Positions 10,964 to 21,019 of a stretch of DNA of 59,337 nucleotides are shown piece by piece; positions within the stretch are counted from its first letter, which is position 1; each line of letters opens with the position of its first letter. Both the position numbers and the translations under genes were made by a program. The DNA is taken from assembly GCA_012972835.1 (NCBI GenBank), contig JABDHK010000020.1, positions 1 through 59,337 on the forward strand, in the 5' to 3' direction. The notes under the pieces are model-generated. The model had not been told where the DNA came from, ran no database searches, and was given only the letters and a program-made list of their open reading frames with translations. This DNA is from Chlorobiaceae bacterium. Lineage in GTDB: Bacteria; Bacteroidota; Chlorobiia; Chlorobiales; Chlorobiaceae.

Positions 10964-10998
10964 TGGCGGGATATGGAAATATTTTGCATATTCCGCCA
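10964..10998 (+). terminator. Hairpin after acnB
   Basis: A 12-bp stem with one G-T pair (TGGCGGGATATG, 10964-10975; CATATTCCGCCA, 10987-10998) encloses an 11-nt loop 15 bp after the acnB stop. No U tract directly follows, and the next T-run is 30 bp on. It is a probable transcript end or 3' stabiliser rather than a canonical terminator. Confidence 0.55.
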
Positions 10999-11091
10999 TA
11001 CAGTAGGCTTTTGAAAAGTCGCTGTTTTTTTTTAATATTCGAGAGCTGATGAAGCTGTCAATTATCAAACAACAAAAATAACTATCCAGCA

Positions 11092-11331
11092 ATGAAAAAA
11101 CTTTTTATTTTCCTCTTTCTTTTAAGCTCAGTTTCTTTCGTAGGCTGCGCAAAAAAAACTGAAGCTCCTGTAGAAGCTCCTGCAGCTCCTGCAACTGAAG
11201 CACCTGCAGCACCTGCCGCAGCACCTGCCGCTCCAGCAGCAGCCGCACCTGCAGCAGAAGCACCTGCACCAGCAGCACCTGCCGCACCAGCAGCAGAAGC
11301 ACCTGCAGCACCTGCAGCACCTGCAAAATAA
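11092..11331 (+). CDS. Small Ala/Pro-rich lipoprotein
   Basis: A 79-residue protein with a lipoprotein signal peptide: KK start, hydrophobic core, and lipobox FVGC with Cys20. The mature part is a short KKTEAP stretch followed by low-complexity repeats of APAAPA and AAEAPA. It is probably a lipid-anchored, extended envelope spacer. The DNA consists of nearly identical GCACCTGCA-type units, so the length probably varies between strains by slippage. It is followed by a strong terminator and appears monocistronic. No enzymatic domain is visible. Confidence 0.85.
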   Translation: MKKLFIFLFLLSSVSFVGCAKKTEAPVEAPAAPATEAPAAPAAAPAAPAAAAPAAEAPAPAAPAAPAAEAPAAPAAPAK

Positions 11332-11358
11332 GTTTCCGCTTTTTCGGGTTCTTATGCT

Positions 11359-11392
11359 AAAGAGACAGAACGAAAGTTCTGTCTCTTTTTTT
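11359..11392 (+). terminator. Intrinsic terminator of the lipoprotein gene
   Basis: A perfect 13-bp stem (AAAGAGACAGAAC / GTTCTGTCTCTTT) has a stable GAAA tetraloop and runs directly into a T tract ending at 11392. It lies 27 bp after the lipoprotein stop codon. Confidence 0.93.
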
Positions 11393-11451
11393 ACGCCTAT
11401 TTTTTTGTCAGTATAGCTATTTATTTCAAGCCTATATTGGTAATTTCAGAC

Positions 11452-11491
11452 AAAAAAAAGAGACAGTTGATGAGACTGTCTCTTTTTTTTT
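11452..11491 (-). terminator. Bidirectional terminator at the end of the tRNA cluster
   Basis: The stem GAGACAGT/ACTGTCTC is flanked by A8 and T9 runs with a 7-nt loop, so it can work in both directions. On the minus strand it lies just beyond the 3' end of tRNA-Gln and probably ends the four-tRNA transcript. Its core is the same as that of the lipoprotein terminator 65 bp away. Confidence 0.85.
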
Positions 11492-11492
11492 G

Positions 11493-11565
11493 CTGAGGAG
11501 GCAGGACTCGAACCTGCAATTGTCTGATCCAGAATCAGGTGCCTTACCAATTTGGCCACTCCTCA
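11493..11565 (-). tRNA. tRNA-Gln (CTG anticodon)
   Basis: A 73-nt cloverleaf with acceptor TGAGGAG/CTCCTCA, D-arm GGCCAAATTGGTAAGGC, anticodon loop TTCTGGA (anticodon CTG, reads CAG), and T-arm GCAGG-TTCGAGT-CCTGC. The first anticodon-stem pair is a C-A mismatch. Starting with U and a G discriminator agree with glutamine identity. CCA is not encoded. Confidence 0.93.
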
Positions 11566-11575
11566 ATACCGTTTG

Positions 11576-11649
11576 TGCACCCGAGAGGAGTCGAACCTCT
11601 AACCGTCTGATTCGTAGTCAGATACTCTATCCAGTTGAGCTACGGGTGC
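11576..11649 (-). tRNA. tRNA-Arg (ACG anticodon)
   Basis: A 74-nt cloverleaf with acceptor GCACCCG/CGGGTGC, D-arm containing AGCTCAACTGGATAGAG, anticodon loop CTACGAA (ACG, normally edited to ICG to read CGN), and T-arm GAGG-TTCGACT-CCTC. The discriminator is A and CCA is not encoded. It is the second-last gene of the minus-strand tRNA cluster. Confidence 0.95.
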
Positions 11650-11660
11650 TTTTGTTATGG

Positions 11661-11734
11661 TAGCGTGTACGGGATTCGAACCCGTGATCTTCGCCTTGAG
11701 AGGGCGATGTCCTGGGCCACTAGACGAACACGCC
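11661..11734 (-). tRNA. tRNA-Glu (CTC anticodon)
   Basis: A 74-nt cloverleaf with acceptor GGCGTGT/ACACGCT (a G-U first pair), D-arm TCGTCTAGTGGCCCAGGAC, anticodon loop CTCTCAA (CTC, reads GAG), and T-arm ACGGG-TTCGAAT-CCCGT. Unlike its neighbours it encodes CCA, at 11658-11660. The GAA-reading TTC isoacceptor would be elsewhere. Confidence 0.94.
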
Positions 11735-11759
11735 AGGTATTTATTTCTTTTACTCTCTG

Positions 11760-11833
11760 TGGGCCCTGTAGGACTTGAACCTACGACCCAGCGATTATGA
11801 GTCGCTTGCTCTGACCAACTGAGCTAAGGGCCC
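11760..11833 (-). tRNA. tRNA with CAT anticodon, probably tRNA-Ile2
   Basis: A 74-nt cloverleaf with acceptor GGGCCCT/AGGGCCC, anticodon loop CTCATAA (CAT), variable region GGGTC, and T-arm GTAGG-TTCAAGT-CCTAC. CAT could mean elongator Met, but the body (TTAGCTCAGT, GCGACTCATAATCGC, GGTTCAAGTCC) closely matches the known minor tRNA-Ile2. In that tRNA, TilS changes C34 to lysidine so that AUA is read as isoleucine. It is first in the transcribed tRNA cluster. Confidence 0.9.
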
Positions 11834-11914
11834 TCAATGCTTGGCTTTAGAGGCAGTTAATATAACGTTTCGTTCTTAATATCCAAAAACAATAATCTTT
11901 TTTCCTGAGGTTTG

Positions 11915-13186
11915 TTAAAATTCGTTATACTTTTCACGGCTGATATCAGCTCCAAGACTTTTCAGTTTCGTTTCAATCTTCTCATAACCTCTGTCGAGGT
12001 GATAGACTCTCAATACTTCCGTTGTGCCCTCAGCAACAAGCCCGGCAATAACCAGGCTGGCAGATGCTCTCAGATCGGTCGACATCACTGTTGTGCCCGA
12101 AAGCTTTTGCGGCCCGTGAACAAGCGCCTGGTTTTTGCGGATATCAATATGGGCGCCGAGTCTGTTCAGTTCAGGAACATGGTTGAACCGTTCATGATAA
12201 ACTTTGTCAATAATATGGCTTGATCCCTCAGCCTGGGTCATCAGTGCCATCCATTGAGCCTGCATGTCAGTTGGAAATGAAGGGTAAGGTTTGGCGGTGA
12301 TATCTGTTGCCAAAATTTTTCCCTGGCTTTTCAGGGTCATGCTGTTGGCGGTTGTTTCAATAGTACAGCCTGCCTGTGAAAATTTTTTCAGAACAGCTCT
12401 CATTTGCTCTGGCTCTACACCGTTTATTGTAATATCCCCTCCGGTAATGGCTGCAGCTGCAAGCAGTGTCCCAGCCTCGATACGGTCAAACACATTATGA
12501 AATTCAACAGCGTTGAGCGCTTCTTTACCCTCTATCTGAAGCTCGGTGGTTCCAGTGCCCGTGATTATGGCTCCCATTGCAATGAGAAATCTGCAGAGTG
12601 TCTCAATTTCCGGTTCCACTGCAGCATTGCTGATGGTTGTTGTACCCACGGCAAGCACAGCTGCCATGAGAGCGTTTCCTGTTGCTCCCACTGATGAAAT
12701 GGGGAAGTCGATATGAGCTCCGCGGAGTTTTCCATCAGGAAGTGTGGCGTCGATAAATCCGGTTTCAATGGCGATTGTAGCACCAAGTTTTTCCATAGCC
12801 ATTAGATGAAGGTCAATTGGACGGGGACCGAAAGCACACCCTCCTGGTAGAGAGACCCTGGCATGGCCAAATCGTGCAAGCAAGGGTCCGAGTACATAGA
12901 TAGAAGCCCTCATTTTTTTTACCACTTCATAAGGGGCCTGTATGCTTTTTACATCGTGAGTTGAAACCTTCAGAGTGTTGCCGGAAAAGGAAGTTTCAGC
13001 GCCCAGGTGATGCAGGAGCTGCGTGAAGGTCAAAATATCCTTGAGATCTGGAATACGATGCAGGAAAAAAGTTCCCTTTCCGGTAAGAAGTGTTGCTGCA
13101 ATGATCGGTAGCGAGGTATTTTTAGAACCTGAGGCAGTTATGGTGCCGGAAATCCGACGTCCGCCTCTTATGACTAGCTTGTCCAT
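11915..13186 (-). CDS. murA: UDP-N-acetylglucosamine 1-carboxyvinyltransferase
   Basis: MurA catalyses the first committed peptidoglycan step, adding enolpyruvate from PEP to UDP-GlcNAc. The 423-residue length is normal. Lys22 lies in [16 protein letters not shown], and the catalytic cysteine is Cys117 in [15 protein letters not shown]. Cys at this place predicts fosfomycin sensitivity. The C-terminal [16 protein letters not shown] and [16 protein letters not shown] blocks are family features. It is transcribed away from the EnvC-like gene, and the tRNA cluster follows downstream on the same strand. Confidence 0.97.
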   Translation of the reverse strand: MDKLVIRGGRRISGTITASGSKNTSLPIIAATLLTGKGTFFLHRIPDLKDILTFTQLLHHLGAETSFSGNTLKVSTHDVKSIQAPYEVVKKMRASIYVLGPLLARFGHARVSLPGGCAFGPRPIDLHLMAMEKLGATIAIETGFIDATLPDGKLRGAHIDFPISSVGATGNALMAAVLAVGTTTISNAAVEPEIETLCRFLIAMGAIITGTGTTELQIEGKEALNAVEFHNVFDRIEAGTLLAAAAITGGDITINGVEPEQMRAVLKKFSQAGCTIETTANSMTLKSQGKILATDITAKPYPSFPTDMQAQWMALMTQAEGSSHIIDKVYHERFNHVPELNRLGAHIDIRKNQALVHGPQKLSGTTVMSTDLRASASLVIAGLVAEGTTEVLRVYHLDRGYEKIETKLKSLGADISREKYNEF

Positions 13187-13390
13187 GAATTGGTTACGCT
13201 GATGAAAAACCGATATTTACAATTATTTAAGGTCAGGAAAAACAAATTATTTTTTCTCAAGGGCTGTTTGCTGAGAAAAGGTTTTTATCCTTTACCTTTA
13301 ACTGATGTTCTTATAAGGATCGTTACTGTTTTTTTCGGTATTCCGCGCTCTTGTTGTTATGCGTTTGAATTTAATGCTTGAGGATTTTCT

Positions 13391-14902
13391 ATGACCGTTA
13401 TTGCTATGCCAGGAATGTTCTATCAGTTTTTACGGAGGGCAATAGTGCCAGTAGTGTTGTTATTACTGTTATTTCTTTTCGGTCCGCCGCTTACTGGAGA
13501 GGGGGCATCCCGGGTCAACAGCGAGATATCGAGAATCATGAAAGAAAGAACAGCGATAGAACAAAATCTCTCGATACTCAAACTTCAGCTTAAGGAGTAC
13601 CAGTCAAAACTGACATCGACAACTCGCAAGGAATCACAATCATTTAAAGCACTTGAAAATATCCGTACTCAGATTCTTGTGTTGGAAAAAATGATCAGTG
13701 AAAACCAGAACCATCTCAATAAGCTCGACAGGGAGATTGATCGACTTCAGCATGAGCTTGAGGGTAATCGCCAAATTTACGGGAGGGTTTCCGAGGATTT
13801 TCGCAGAACAGCTGTTTCAGTCTATAAATATGGAGGAACCCGGGATATTGAGCATTTTTTCGCTTCAGGTTCAGTCAATAAAGCCCTTGTTCGTGCGCAA
13901 TATATGGGTTTTTTTACCCGAGCAGTTCATCAAAATGTGGATGAATTGCAGAAAGTTGCCGTCAAGCTTGAACATAATCGTATGGCGCTTGAGCAAAGCT
14001 ATAAGCAAAAAGCTGCAATGGTCAGGGAGCAGGAAGAACAACTGAAAAGCTGGTCGGCCAGTAAAAAAGAGAAAGAGAGTGTGCTGGAACACTTGAAGAA
14101 AAACAAGCAGGAATATGCTGCACAACTTGCCGCGGTTCAGAAAAAACGTGCACAACTTCAATCCAGGATAGAGTCTCTGATTCTGGCTGAACAGCGAGCG
14201 GTTGAGCTTGAACGTGCTCGGCAGCTGAAGATTTTTGAGGCAAAGCGACGTCAGACTCAAAGAGTTGAAGCGAGGCTGCGTGAGGCAAAGCGGCAAGAAG
14301 CCAGGCGGCGAGGTGAGGCTGAGCGACTTGAAGCAAGGCGTCGTGAAACACAGCAGGAAAAGCCATCAATGCCGGAAGCTGTAACAGCCAAAAAAGAAAG
14401 AAAAATACCGGAACAAACTGAGACAAAGACCCCTGAAAAACAGAGTGTTGTCACTCCTGCTGATGCGGGCTTACACGAGCTTGAAAAAGTTTCTGCTGAT
14501 TTTGACAAAGCCTTCGGTTCGCTGCCCTGGCCTGTACGGAATGGCGTTGTCGCCCAAAAATTTGGATCTGTAATGGATAAGGATCTTAAAATTGTTACTA
14601 CCAATAATGGCATTGATATTACTGTTCCTGCAAATACTCAGGTAAGGGCTGTTTCCGGCGGAAAAGTTGTACAGATTGCTTTTCTTCCAACGTTCGGCAA
14701 TGTTGTGATTATCCGTCATCCCAACTCTTACCTTACGGTCTATGCTAATCTTGGCCAGCTGCATGTGGCCAAGGACGATCTTATAAAATCACAACAGCTG
14801 GTAGGGCTTTCTGGAAAGATGGCGGAAGGTGGATCAGTTGTTCATTTTGAGATATGGAAAGGCCGCGTAAAGCAGAACCCGGAAAATTGGCTTAAACGAT
14901 AA
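13391..14902 (+). CDS. EnvC-like factor with degenerate M23 (LytM) domain
   Basis: A 503-residue protein with a membrane segment or signal (about 15-38), a long coiled coil (about 40-270) and a very basic EAKRRQ/EARRR-rich stretch. A variable linker follows, then a C-terminal LytM domain (about 375-503). The M23 zinc site is eroded: HxGxD has become NNGIDI, the YAH site is YAN, and only one His remains in SVVHFEI. This is the EnvC/NlpD pattern, in which the inactive domain activates amidases that split septal peptidoglycan. The start ATG at 13391 has TTGAGG upstream. The next gene begins 4 bp after the stop. Confidence 0.85.
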   Translation: MTVIAMPGMFYQFLRRAIVPVVLLLLLFLFGPPLTGEGASRVNSEISRIMKERTAIEQNLSILKLQLKEYQSKLTSTTRKESQSFKALENIRTQILVLEKMISENQNHLNKLDREIDRLQHELEGNRQIYGRVSEDFRRTAVSVYKYGGTRDIEHFFASGSVNKALVRAQYMGFFTRAVHQNVDELQKVAVKLEHNRMALEQSYKQKAAMVREQEEQLKSWSASKKEKESVLEHLKKNKQEYAAQLAAVQKKRAQLQSRIESLILAEQRAVELERARQLKIFEAKRRQTQRVEARLREAKRQEARRRGEAERLEARRRETQQEKPSMPEAVTAKKERKIPEQTETKTPEKQSVVTPADAGLHELEKVSADFDKAFGSLPWPVRNGVVAQKFGSVMDKDLKIVTTNNGIDITVPANTQVRAVSGGKVVQIAFLPTFGNVVIIRHPNSYLTVYANLGQLHVAKDDLIKSQQLVGLSGKMAEGGSVVHFEIWKGRVKQNPENWLKR

Positions 14903-14906
14903 AGTT

Positions 14907-15467
14907 ATGGGAGTTAAAGAACTTTTTTTAGCGATTTTTTCCCTGTTGTTTCGATACGGAAATTTCTGGAATGATCTTAAAAAGAGAGAGGTTACCCATG
15001 GTGATGAGTTTAATGTGCTCAGGGATTATGCCGTTCCGGTTATTGCTCTTGTCCAGCTTGCCAAGTTTCCTCTTATTGGTTTGCCCCGTCCCGCGATGTT
15101 TTTTGCCATAGCCAACTTTCTGATTGATATTGCAGGACTCTATCTTATGATGGGAGGAGCGGCATATCTGTTTGCGCGAGAAAACACTGAAACTCCTCAA
15201 GGAGGAATAGTAACGGTTTTTTGCTACTCTATGACTCCCGTATGGCTTTTCGAGCTGTTTTATTTTACAGGCAGATTGAGCTGGCTTTTTGCTTTTATTG
15301 CGCTCAGCTATGCACTTGTGATTGGCAGAAAAGGCCTGGCGGTCATGCTTGACGTTATATCAGGAGTTACAGGCAATGCATTGCGAAATACAGCTCTCTT
15401 TGTGATTACGGTCAACACTGCGGTTTTTCTTCTGATAAGGGCAGTTATGCGTTTGTTTAACTTTTAG
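14907..15467 (+). CDS. Yip1-like integral membrane protein
   Basis: A 186-residue protein with about five hydrophobic segments and a short cytoplasmic start. The layout resembles bacterial Yip1-domain proteins: a NFWNDLKKR-type entry helix, a proline-containing helix ([20 protein letters not shown]), and then closely spaced membrane helices. The function of that family in bacteria is not settled. It is spaced 4 bp from the EnvC-like gene and 11 bp from nadE, so the three probably form one transcript. Confidence 0.65.
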   Translation: MGVKELFLAIFSLLFRYGNFWNDLKKREVTHGDEFNVLRDYAVPVIALVQLAKFPLIGLPRPAMFFAIANFLIDIAGLYLMMGGAAYLFARENTETPQGGIVTVFCYSMTPVWLFELFYFTGRLSWLFAFIALSYALVIGRKGLAVMLDVISGVTGNALRNTALFVITVNTAVFLLIRAVMRLFNF

Positions 15468-15478
15468 ATGGCCTTATT

Positions 15479-16312
15479 ATGAAGGTTCAGGATCTCCATC
15501 TTGATTATTCTCTTGTTGAAGATATTCTTAAGGCGTTTCTTCTCAATGAGATACGTAAATTTGGATTCAGTTCTGTTGTGCTTGGCATGTCGGGTGGTAT
15601 AGATTCAGCGGTGGTGTGTGAACTTGCTGTTCGTGCGCTTGGCGCAGACAATGTTCTTGCGCTTATGATGCCCTATTCGTCAAGCAGCCCGGAAAGCCTT
15701 GAGCATGCTGAACTGATGATTCGTAAGCTTGGCATACGTGCTGAAGAGCTTTCCATTACACCAGTTGTGGATGCCTTTTTTTCGTCAATACCGGCTGATC
15801 AGCTGCTGAGAAGGGGAAACATCATGGCTCGTACAAGAATGATTTTTCTCTACGATATATCGGCCAGAGACGGGCGGCTTGTGGCTGGAACAAGCAATAA
15901 AACAGAGTTGCTCCTTGGTTATGGTACCATGTTCGGGGATATGGCTTCCGCAGTCAATCCCATTGGGGATCTCTATAAAACCCAGATAAGGGGTCTTGCG
16001 CGTCATCTCGGTATTCCTGAACCGCTTATCGTCAAAGCACCTTCGGCTGATCTCTGGGAAGGCCAGAGTGATGAGGATGACCTTGGATTCAGCTATGAAG
16101 CGGTCGATCTGCTGCTCTACATGATGCTCGAACAGAGAAAGGATAAACATGCCATTCTTGCAGAAGGTGTCCCAGAACTCTTTTATGATCGTGTCAGGAA
16201 AATGGTTGTCCGAAACCAGTACAAGCGCATGATGCCCGTGATCGCCAAAATTTCTGCACGCACCCCCGGCATAGACTTCCGCTACGCCAGGGACTGGCAA
16301 GAAATAATTTAA
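15479..16312 (+). CDS. nadE: Ammonia-dependent NAD+ synthetase
   Basis: NadE adenylates and amidates nicotinate adenine dinucleotide to NAD+. The PP-loop SGGIDSAV is at residues 38-45. Other family blocks are [44 protein letters not shown], and [20 protein letters not shown]. At 277 residues there is no room for a glutaminase domain, so it should use ammonia. It overlaps the stop of nadB on the other strand by 4 bp, so two NAD genes are convergent here. Confidence 0.96.
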   Translation: MKVQDLHLDYSLVEDILKAFLLNEIRKFGFSSVVLGMSGGIDSAVVCELAVRALGADNVLALMMPYSSSSPESLEHAELMIRKLGIRAEELSITPVVDAFFSSIPADQLLRRGNIMARTRMIFLYDISARDGRLVAGTSNKTELLLGYGTMFGDMASAVNPIGDLYKTQIRGLARHLGIPEPLIVKAPSADLWEGQSDEDDLGFSYEAVDLLLYMMLEQRKDKHAILAEGVPELFYDRVRKMVVRNQYKRMMPVIAKISARTPGIDFRYARDWQEII

Positions 16313-17904
16313 AACGACCGTAAAACCGTATCTATCAAAAAGTGTTTGTTATCTTTTCCCGGATAATCGGTTGTGTAGTGCAACCCTCTGGATTCGCGGC
16401 GTTTTATGGCTCCTTCGATGATGAGGCTTGCCACCTTTATGATGTTTCTGAGTTCGAGGATCTGGGTTGTGATCTTTGTTTTTTTATAGTAGGATTCTGT
16501 CTCTTCTTTAAGAAAATCGATTCGCCTTTTTGCCCGTTGCAGCCGGAGATCGCTGCGTACAATACCGACATAATCGTTCATCACCTGCTGCGCCTCACGC
16601 TTGTTATGGGAAACAAGAATCCACTCCTCTGGATTGACGGTTCCTGTATCATCCCAGTCAGGAAAGTCTACGCTGTTGTGTAACTGTTCCAGCTGTCCAC
16701 AGATATCGCCATAAGCCCTCCAGGCAAAGACAAGAGCCTCAAGCAGGGAGTTGCTTGCAAGACGGTTTGCTCCATGAACTCCGGTGCAGCTGCTTTCTCC
16801 GCAGGCATAGAGGCGATTGATCGTGGTTCGTCCCCTGTCGTCAGTACGAATGCCGCCGCATGAGTAGTGTGCAGCAGGAACCACGGGAATCATCTCCCTG
16901 GTCATATCAATGCCAAAGCTAAGGCAGGTTTCGTAAATATTGGGAAAATGTTCTTTCGTTTTTTCGGGATCGATATGGGTCACATCAAGAAAAACGCAAT
17001 CCTCTCCGCTTTTTTTGATTTCCGAGTCGATGGCCCGGGCAACAATATCACGAGGCGCCAGATTCAGGCGTTTATCATACTTGTGCATAAACTCCTGACC
17101 GTTTTTCAGTCTCAAAACCCCGCCGAATCCCCGGACTGCTTCGGAAATCAAAAATGATTTGGCTTTTGGATGGTAAAGCGCGGTTGGATGAAACTGGATA
17201 AACTCCATATTGGCAATTTCAGCGCCAGCCCGATATCCCATTGCTACGCCGTCTCCAGTAGCAATTTCAGGGTTTGTAGTGTAAGGATAGACATGTCCAA
17301 GGCCGCCTGATGCCACTATAGTGATTTTTGCAAGAATCTTTTTCGGCTGCCGCTGCATTGAGTCAAGCACATAGGCCCCATAACAACTGATGTCATTTGT
17401 TTTGATGCCGAGGTGATGTTCTGTAAGAAGTTCTATGGCAAAATGGTGTTCCAGCAGGGTGATATTTGGATGACTGTTGATTCGATTAAGTAGTGCAGTT
17501 TCAACCTCTTTTCCAGTCAGGTCCTGGGCATGGACAATTCTGCTTCTCGAATGGCCACCCTCTTTGCCAAGGTGGAGATGGTTACAGTCTGATGTTGTAA
17601 AGTTCACCCCAAGTTCTCGAAGACGCTCTATGTGCCGAGGCCCTTCCTTAACCATAATGGAGACCATTTTCTCAGCGCACAGACCTGCACCAGCCTCGAG
17701 GGTATCAGCAATATGCAGTTCTGCACTGTCGTTGTCGTCAATGGTGGCAGCAATACCTCCCTGCGCCCAGTTGGTATTGGAGGTTGAACTTTCCTTTTTT
17801 GTAATGATCGTTACTTTAGCGTGATCAGCCATGTGAATGGCAAAATAAAGGCCGCCAATTCCGCTGCCTATCACCAGAACATCAGTTTTGATTGATTTAG
17901 TCAT
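16309..17904 (-). CDS. nadB: L-aspartate oxidase
   Basis: NadB oxidises L-aspartate to iminoaspartate, which NadA (30747-31757) condenses into quinolinate. An N-terminal FAD dinucleotide fold [19 protein letters not shown] is followed by [10 protein letters not shown]. The substrate blocks are [22 protein letters not shown], and [24 protein letters not shown] with YACGE. The length of 531 is normal. The gene lies downstream of a terminator hairpin following pdaD and presumably has its own promoter between 17905 and 17963. Confidence 0.96.
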   Translation of the reverse strand: MTKSIKTDVLVIGSGIGGLYFAIHMADHAKVTIITKKESSTSNTNWAQGGIAATIDDNDSAELHIADTLEAGAGLCAEKMVSIMVKEGPRHIERLRELGVNFTTSDCNHLHLGKEGGHSRSRIVHAQDLTGKEVETALLNRINSHPNITLLEHHFAIELLTEHHLGIKTNDISCYGAYVLDSMQRQPKKILAKITIVASGGLGHVYPYTTNPEIATGDGVAMGYRAGAEIANMEFIQFHPTALYHPKAKSFLISEAVRGFGGVLRLKNGQEFMHKYDKRLNLAPRDIVARAIDSEIKKSGEDCVFLDVTHIDPEKTKEHFPNIYETCLSFGIDMTREMIPVVPAAHYSCGGIRTDDRGRTTINRLYACGESSCTGVHGANRLASNSLLEALVFAWRAYGDICGQLEQLHNSVDFPDWDDTGTVNPEEWILVSHNKREAQQVMNDYVGIVRSDLRLQRAKRRIDFLKEETESYYKKTKITTQILELRNIIKVASLIIEGAIKRRESRGLHYTTDYPGKDNKHFLIDTVLRSF

Positions 17905-17963
17905 AACCGTGATCTACCGTTGTTAAAGGTTATTTTTTGGAACCTTGCAGCTCTGCAACAACA

Positions 17964-18000
17964 AACGGGGAACAGGGTTTGACTCTCCCTGTTCCCCGTT
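17964..18000 (-). terminator. Terminator between pdaD and nadB
   Basis: A perfect 14-bp GC-rich stem (AACGGGGAACAGGG, 17964-17977; CCCTGTTCCCCGTT, 17987-18000) has a 9-nt loop. On the minus strand it is followed by TGTTGTTG, a modest U-rich tail. It lies about 85 bp beyond the pdaD stop and before nadB. Confidence 0.85.
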
Positions 18001-18085
18001 ACAAAGCTTTTTTATCATAGGAACCGATCTTCTTTCTTATTCCGGTTTTTCCGGGTTCAGTGTACGCTTCTAAAAGCTGCGGTCA

Positions 18086-18631
18086 TTACGGCAGAAGAAC
18101 AGCACATGAAATGACAGTTGTCCAGAGACCGTTTTCACCTTCGGCAGTCTGGGTGATATTATAGGAATTAATAATTTTGCCGCTCATTTTGTATATACCT
18201 TCACGTTCATCCCAATCCTTATTTGGATCAAACTCAATACCAAGTGTTGTAGCCAGCATTGTTGCTGCCAGGTCTTCAGCATATTCGCCTGAATGCTCGG
18301 CCGATTCACCGAAAGGATGGTGTTCTGAAAGGTAACCGTACTGTGTTTCATCAGCCGGAATTGCAACGCCGACCGATGCTGCAATAAGGCGGTTGTATTC
18401 ATTGGTTGAATTGCGAGCCATGACTGCGAAGGTTATCTGGCCTGGAGCGAGGTGTTTTAAACCTTCTTCAACAGTGATACGTTCACAGTGAGGAGGAAAA
18501 ATACTTGATACAGTAACCAGATTGCATTTTTCAATTTTGGCCTCTCTCAGAGCAAGCTCAAATGAGGAGAGATACTCTTTATGCCTTCCCACACCTTTGG
18601 TGAAAAATACTTTTGATGGGACAAATGACAA
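18086..18631 (-). CDS. pdaD: Pyruvoyl-dependent arginine decarboxylase
   Basis: PdaD converts arginine to agmatine for polyamine synthesis, using a pyruvoyl group made by self-cleavage. The cleavage region is [12 protein letters not shown] (about 40-51), where the proenzyme splits before the second serine of the SS pair. The 181-residue length and the segments [38 protein letters not shown] and [14 protein letters not shown] fit the archaeal/chlamydial/chlorobial family. It follows tyrS by 80 bp on the same strand. Confidence 0.95.
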   Translation of the reverse strand: MSFVPSKVFFTKGVGRHKEYLSSFELALREAKIEKCNLVTVSSIFPPHCERITVEEGLKHLAPGQITFAVMARNSTNEYNRLIAASVGVAIPADETQYGYLSEHHPFGESAEHSGEYAEDLAATMLATTLGIEFDPNKDWDEREGIYKMSGKIINSYNITQTAEGENGLWTTVISCAVLLP

Positions 18632-18711
18632 TGCCGTGCCTCCGGATTTATGTGTTGTTCAAATCGTTTACACTTTCGAAATTGAGGAATTATAGGAAAA
18701 AGAGGTGGTAT

Positions 18712-19929
18712 TCAAAATGTTTTTCTTGCTGCAACTTTGTAAAACTTTCTTTTTCCGACCCTGATGATTTTTGGCTCTATGTCAAATGCAATAACCTCAG
18801 TAATCTCTTCGACTTTTCTCTCATCAACAAGCACGGAGTGCTGCTGAATCATCCTTCGCGCTTCGCTTTTTGAGACGGCAGCACCAAGTGTGGTTAACAG
18901 GTCGATGATCGGCAGCGACTGCTGGTCAAACTCAAGAAGCTCAATATTATCAGGTGCTTTTTTATGAATAAAAACCTGATCGAAGTGGGTTTCGGCACCC
19001 TCTGCAGCCTCTTCTGAATAGTAGAGGGCTACTATTTTTTTTGCCAGTGCCCTTTTGGCGGTTCGAGGTTCTGCTTCCCTCTGTTCAAGGATTTCAGCAA
19101 CTCCTTCTGCGGTCGGTGCGATCATAAGTTTGCAGTAGCTCTCAATGAGCGTATCTGGAATGGAGAGCGCCTTGCCGTACATATCAGCAGGGGAGTCATT
19201 GAAACAGATGGCATTGCCGAGAGATTTCGACATCTTCTCCTTTCCGTCAGTACCGACGAGCAAAGGCATGGTAATGCAGACCTGGGGAGCTATTCCATAC
19301 TCCCGTTGCAGATCTCTGCCAACAAGGAGGTTGAATTTCTGGTCGGTTCCGCCGAGTTCAACATCGTTTTTCAGGTGTACTGAATCCATACCCTGGGCAA
19401 GCGGATAGAGAAATTCGTGAATGGATATAGGTTCCTGTGCTCGATACCGCCGCTCGAAATCATCACGTTCAAGCATTCGTGCCACGGTGTAGTGGCTTGA
19501 AAGTTTGATCACATCCGAAAAACTCATCTTTCCAAGCCAGTCTGCATTGTAGCAGATGGTTGTTTTCAGAGGGTCAAGAATTTTTGAAGCCTGTTCGAAG
19601 TAGCTTAAACCGTTTTCACGGGCCTCTTCGGCTGTAAGCTGTGGCCTGGTTTTGCTTTTTCCGGAAGGGTCGCCGATCATGGCGGTAAAATCGCCGATAA
19701 TCAGAATGGCTTCATGGCCAAGATCCTGGAACTCGCGGAGTTTCCGCAAAACAACCGAATGACCGAGATGGAGGTCGGGTCTTGATGGATCGGCGCCAAG
19801 TTTAATTTTGAGCGGCTGGCATGTTTTGAGGCTTTTGAGAAGTTTTTGTTCAAGTTCATCGACACTGATTATTTCAACCACATTGCCAACGATAATATCA
19901 AGCTGTTCCTGTACGGTCGGAAAACGCAT
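18712..19929 (-). CDS. tyrS: Tyrosyl-tRNA synthetase
   Basis: This class Ic synthetase charges tRNA-Tyr. The HIGH-type motif is HLGH at residues 54-57 ([20 protein letters not shown]), and the KMSKS motif lies in [15 protein letters not shown]-terminal S4 RNA-binding domain (about 340-405) includes [20 protein letters not shown]. The 405-residue length and LGADP opening suit the TyrRS type with the longer connecting region. It begins 15 bp after smpB and shares its transcript. Confidence 0.96.
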   Translation of the reverse strand: MRFPTVQEQLDIIVGNVVEIISVDELEQKLLKSLKTCQPLKIKLGADPSRPDLHLGHSVVLRKLREFQDLGHEAILIIGDFTAMIGDPSGKSKTRPQLTAEEARENGLSYFEQASKILDPLKTTICYNADWLGKMSFSDVIKLSSHYTVARMLERDDFERRYRAQEPISIHEFLYPLAQGMDSVHLKNDVELGGTDQKFNLLVGRDLQREYGIAPQVCITMPLLVGTDGKEKMSKSLGNAICFNDSPADMYGKALSIPDTLIESYCKLMIAPTAEGVAEILEQREAEPRTAKRALAKKIVALYYSEEAAEGAETHFDQVFIHKKAPDNIELLEFDQQSLPIIDLLTTLGAAVSKSEARRMIQQHSVLVDERKVEEITEVIAFDIEPKIIRVGKRKFYKVAARKTF

Positions 19930-19944
19930 GGATTCCTATTTTGT

Positions 19945-20448
19945 TTAGTATTGTTTTTTTATTTGCGCCATCGCCCGCTGATTTTCTCTTGTTTTAATTG
20001 TTTCGCGTTTGTCGTAGAGTTTTTTGCCCTTGGCAATTGCGAGGTCAATTTTCAACAGCCCCTTTGAGTTGAAAAAGGCTTTCAGTGGTACGAGTGTCAA
20101 TCCCTTTTCATTGATTTTTGTCTGAATTTTGCGGATCTCCTGTTTGTGCAACAGCAGTTTTCGGCTGCGTTTGGGCTCAAGCATTTCCGTGTGGCAATGC
20201 TCGTAGGGAGTGATCTGCATGTTTTCGAGCCAAACCTCATTATGATGGATAATGGCAAAGCTTTCGTTCAGGCTGGCCTTACCGAGACGCACGGACTTGA
20301 CCTCGCTGCCGAAAAGCTGGATACCGGTCACCAGGGTATCGAGAATCTCAAATTCATAGCGGGCCTTTCTGTTCTGAATGGCCTGTATGTATTGCTGAAT
20401 ATGTTGTTTTTTCGCCACCTTAACCTTCAATGAGTTTGCGGTTTCCAA
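19945..20448 (-). CDS. smpB: SsrA-binding protein SmpB
   Basis: SmpB binds tmRNA and delivers it to stalled ribosomes for trans-translation. Family blocks include [59 protein letters not shown] and a basic C-terminal tail ([19 protein letters not shown]). The true start is probably the TTG/ATG near 20448 or slightly downstream; the extra first residues ([10 protein letters not shown]) are plausible. I did not find the tmRNA gene in the adjacent spacer. Confidence 0.95.
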   Translation of the reverse strand: METANSLKVKVAKKQHIQQYIQAIQNRKARYEFEILDTLVTGIQLFGSEVKSVRLGKASLNESFAIIHHNEVWLENMQITPYEHCHTEMLEPKRSRKLLLHKQEIRKIQTKINEKGLTLVPLKAFFNSKGLLKIDLAIAKGKKLYDKRETIKTRENQRAMAQIKKQY

Positions 20449-21019
20449 ATATGCAACTGTTGTGCTTATTGCAGCACAGTAAAGGCAAGATCAATTTTTA
20501 TCTTGAGTTTTACAAGGGAGCTGATCATTACAGCTGAAGGGAAGCTTGGTCTACGATCTTCGATACCAGCCAACCCCGGCTTGTCGCAGGGTTCAAACGA
20601 GAAAGCCTCATGCATCAAAAGCAATTTCCACCTCTCAACCTGAAATGTCTTTTTGTCAACCCCGAAACGCAGTGACGGATCTCTCCCTTCTCCTTTTATC
20701 GGTCACATAACACAAGACTATGTGCTTCGTTCAAGATTGTAGTAAAGGAGAAGGAAAGGCACCCATTGCCCGTGTAATCCAGACCTAACCTGAGCGATTT
20801 GTAATAATCTCGGTCGTTCAGAGCGCCATAAAATGCAATAATATGTTAGCGATAACTGAAACGATCAGAAATCATTATCCGGACATTGAGAAATGCAGGT
20901 TTTCTGCCTGAATCATCTGGCATGTATACGATCGACACTGCATTAACACTCTTTTTGCTCTTGCCGAGCGTACCTCTCCCATAATAAACGAGGCTCTTTA
21001 TCCCGTCAAAACTGGTTTT
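20449..21019. other. Gene-poor spacer before the insertion element
   Basis: About 570 bp without a supportable gene on either strand. I looked for tmRNA-like ends and a T-arm, for transposase fragments and for tRNA; none is convincing. It marks the change from the core smpB-tyrS block to accessory material, and the far end may include the left edge of the IS1380-type element. Confidence 0.5.

Noticed and set aside
11105-11326. Antisense Leu/Gln-rich frame opposite the lipoprotein
   Set aside because: It is a reflection of the Ala/Pro repeat in the lipoprotein gene.
11492-11833. tRNA cluster as integration site of a mobile element
   Set aside because: No integrase, direct repeat of a tRNA 3' end or accessory gene borders the cluster; both sides are core genes.
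20449-21019. Possible tmRNA gene next to smpB
   Set aside because: No tRNA-like T-arm with GGTTCGA and no tag-peptide frame was found on either strand in the spacer.
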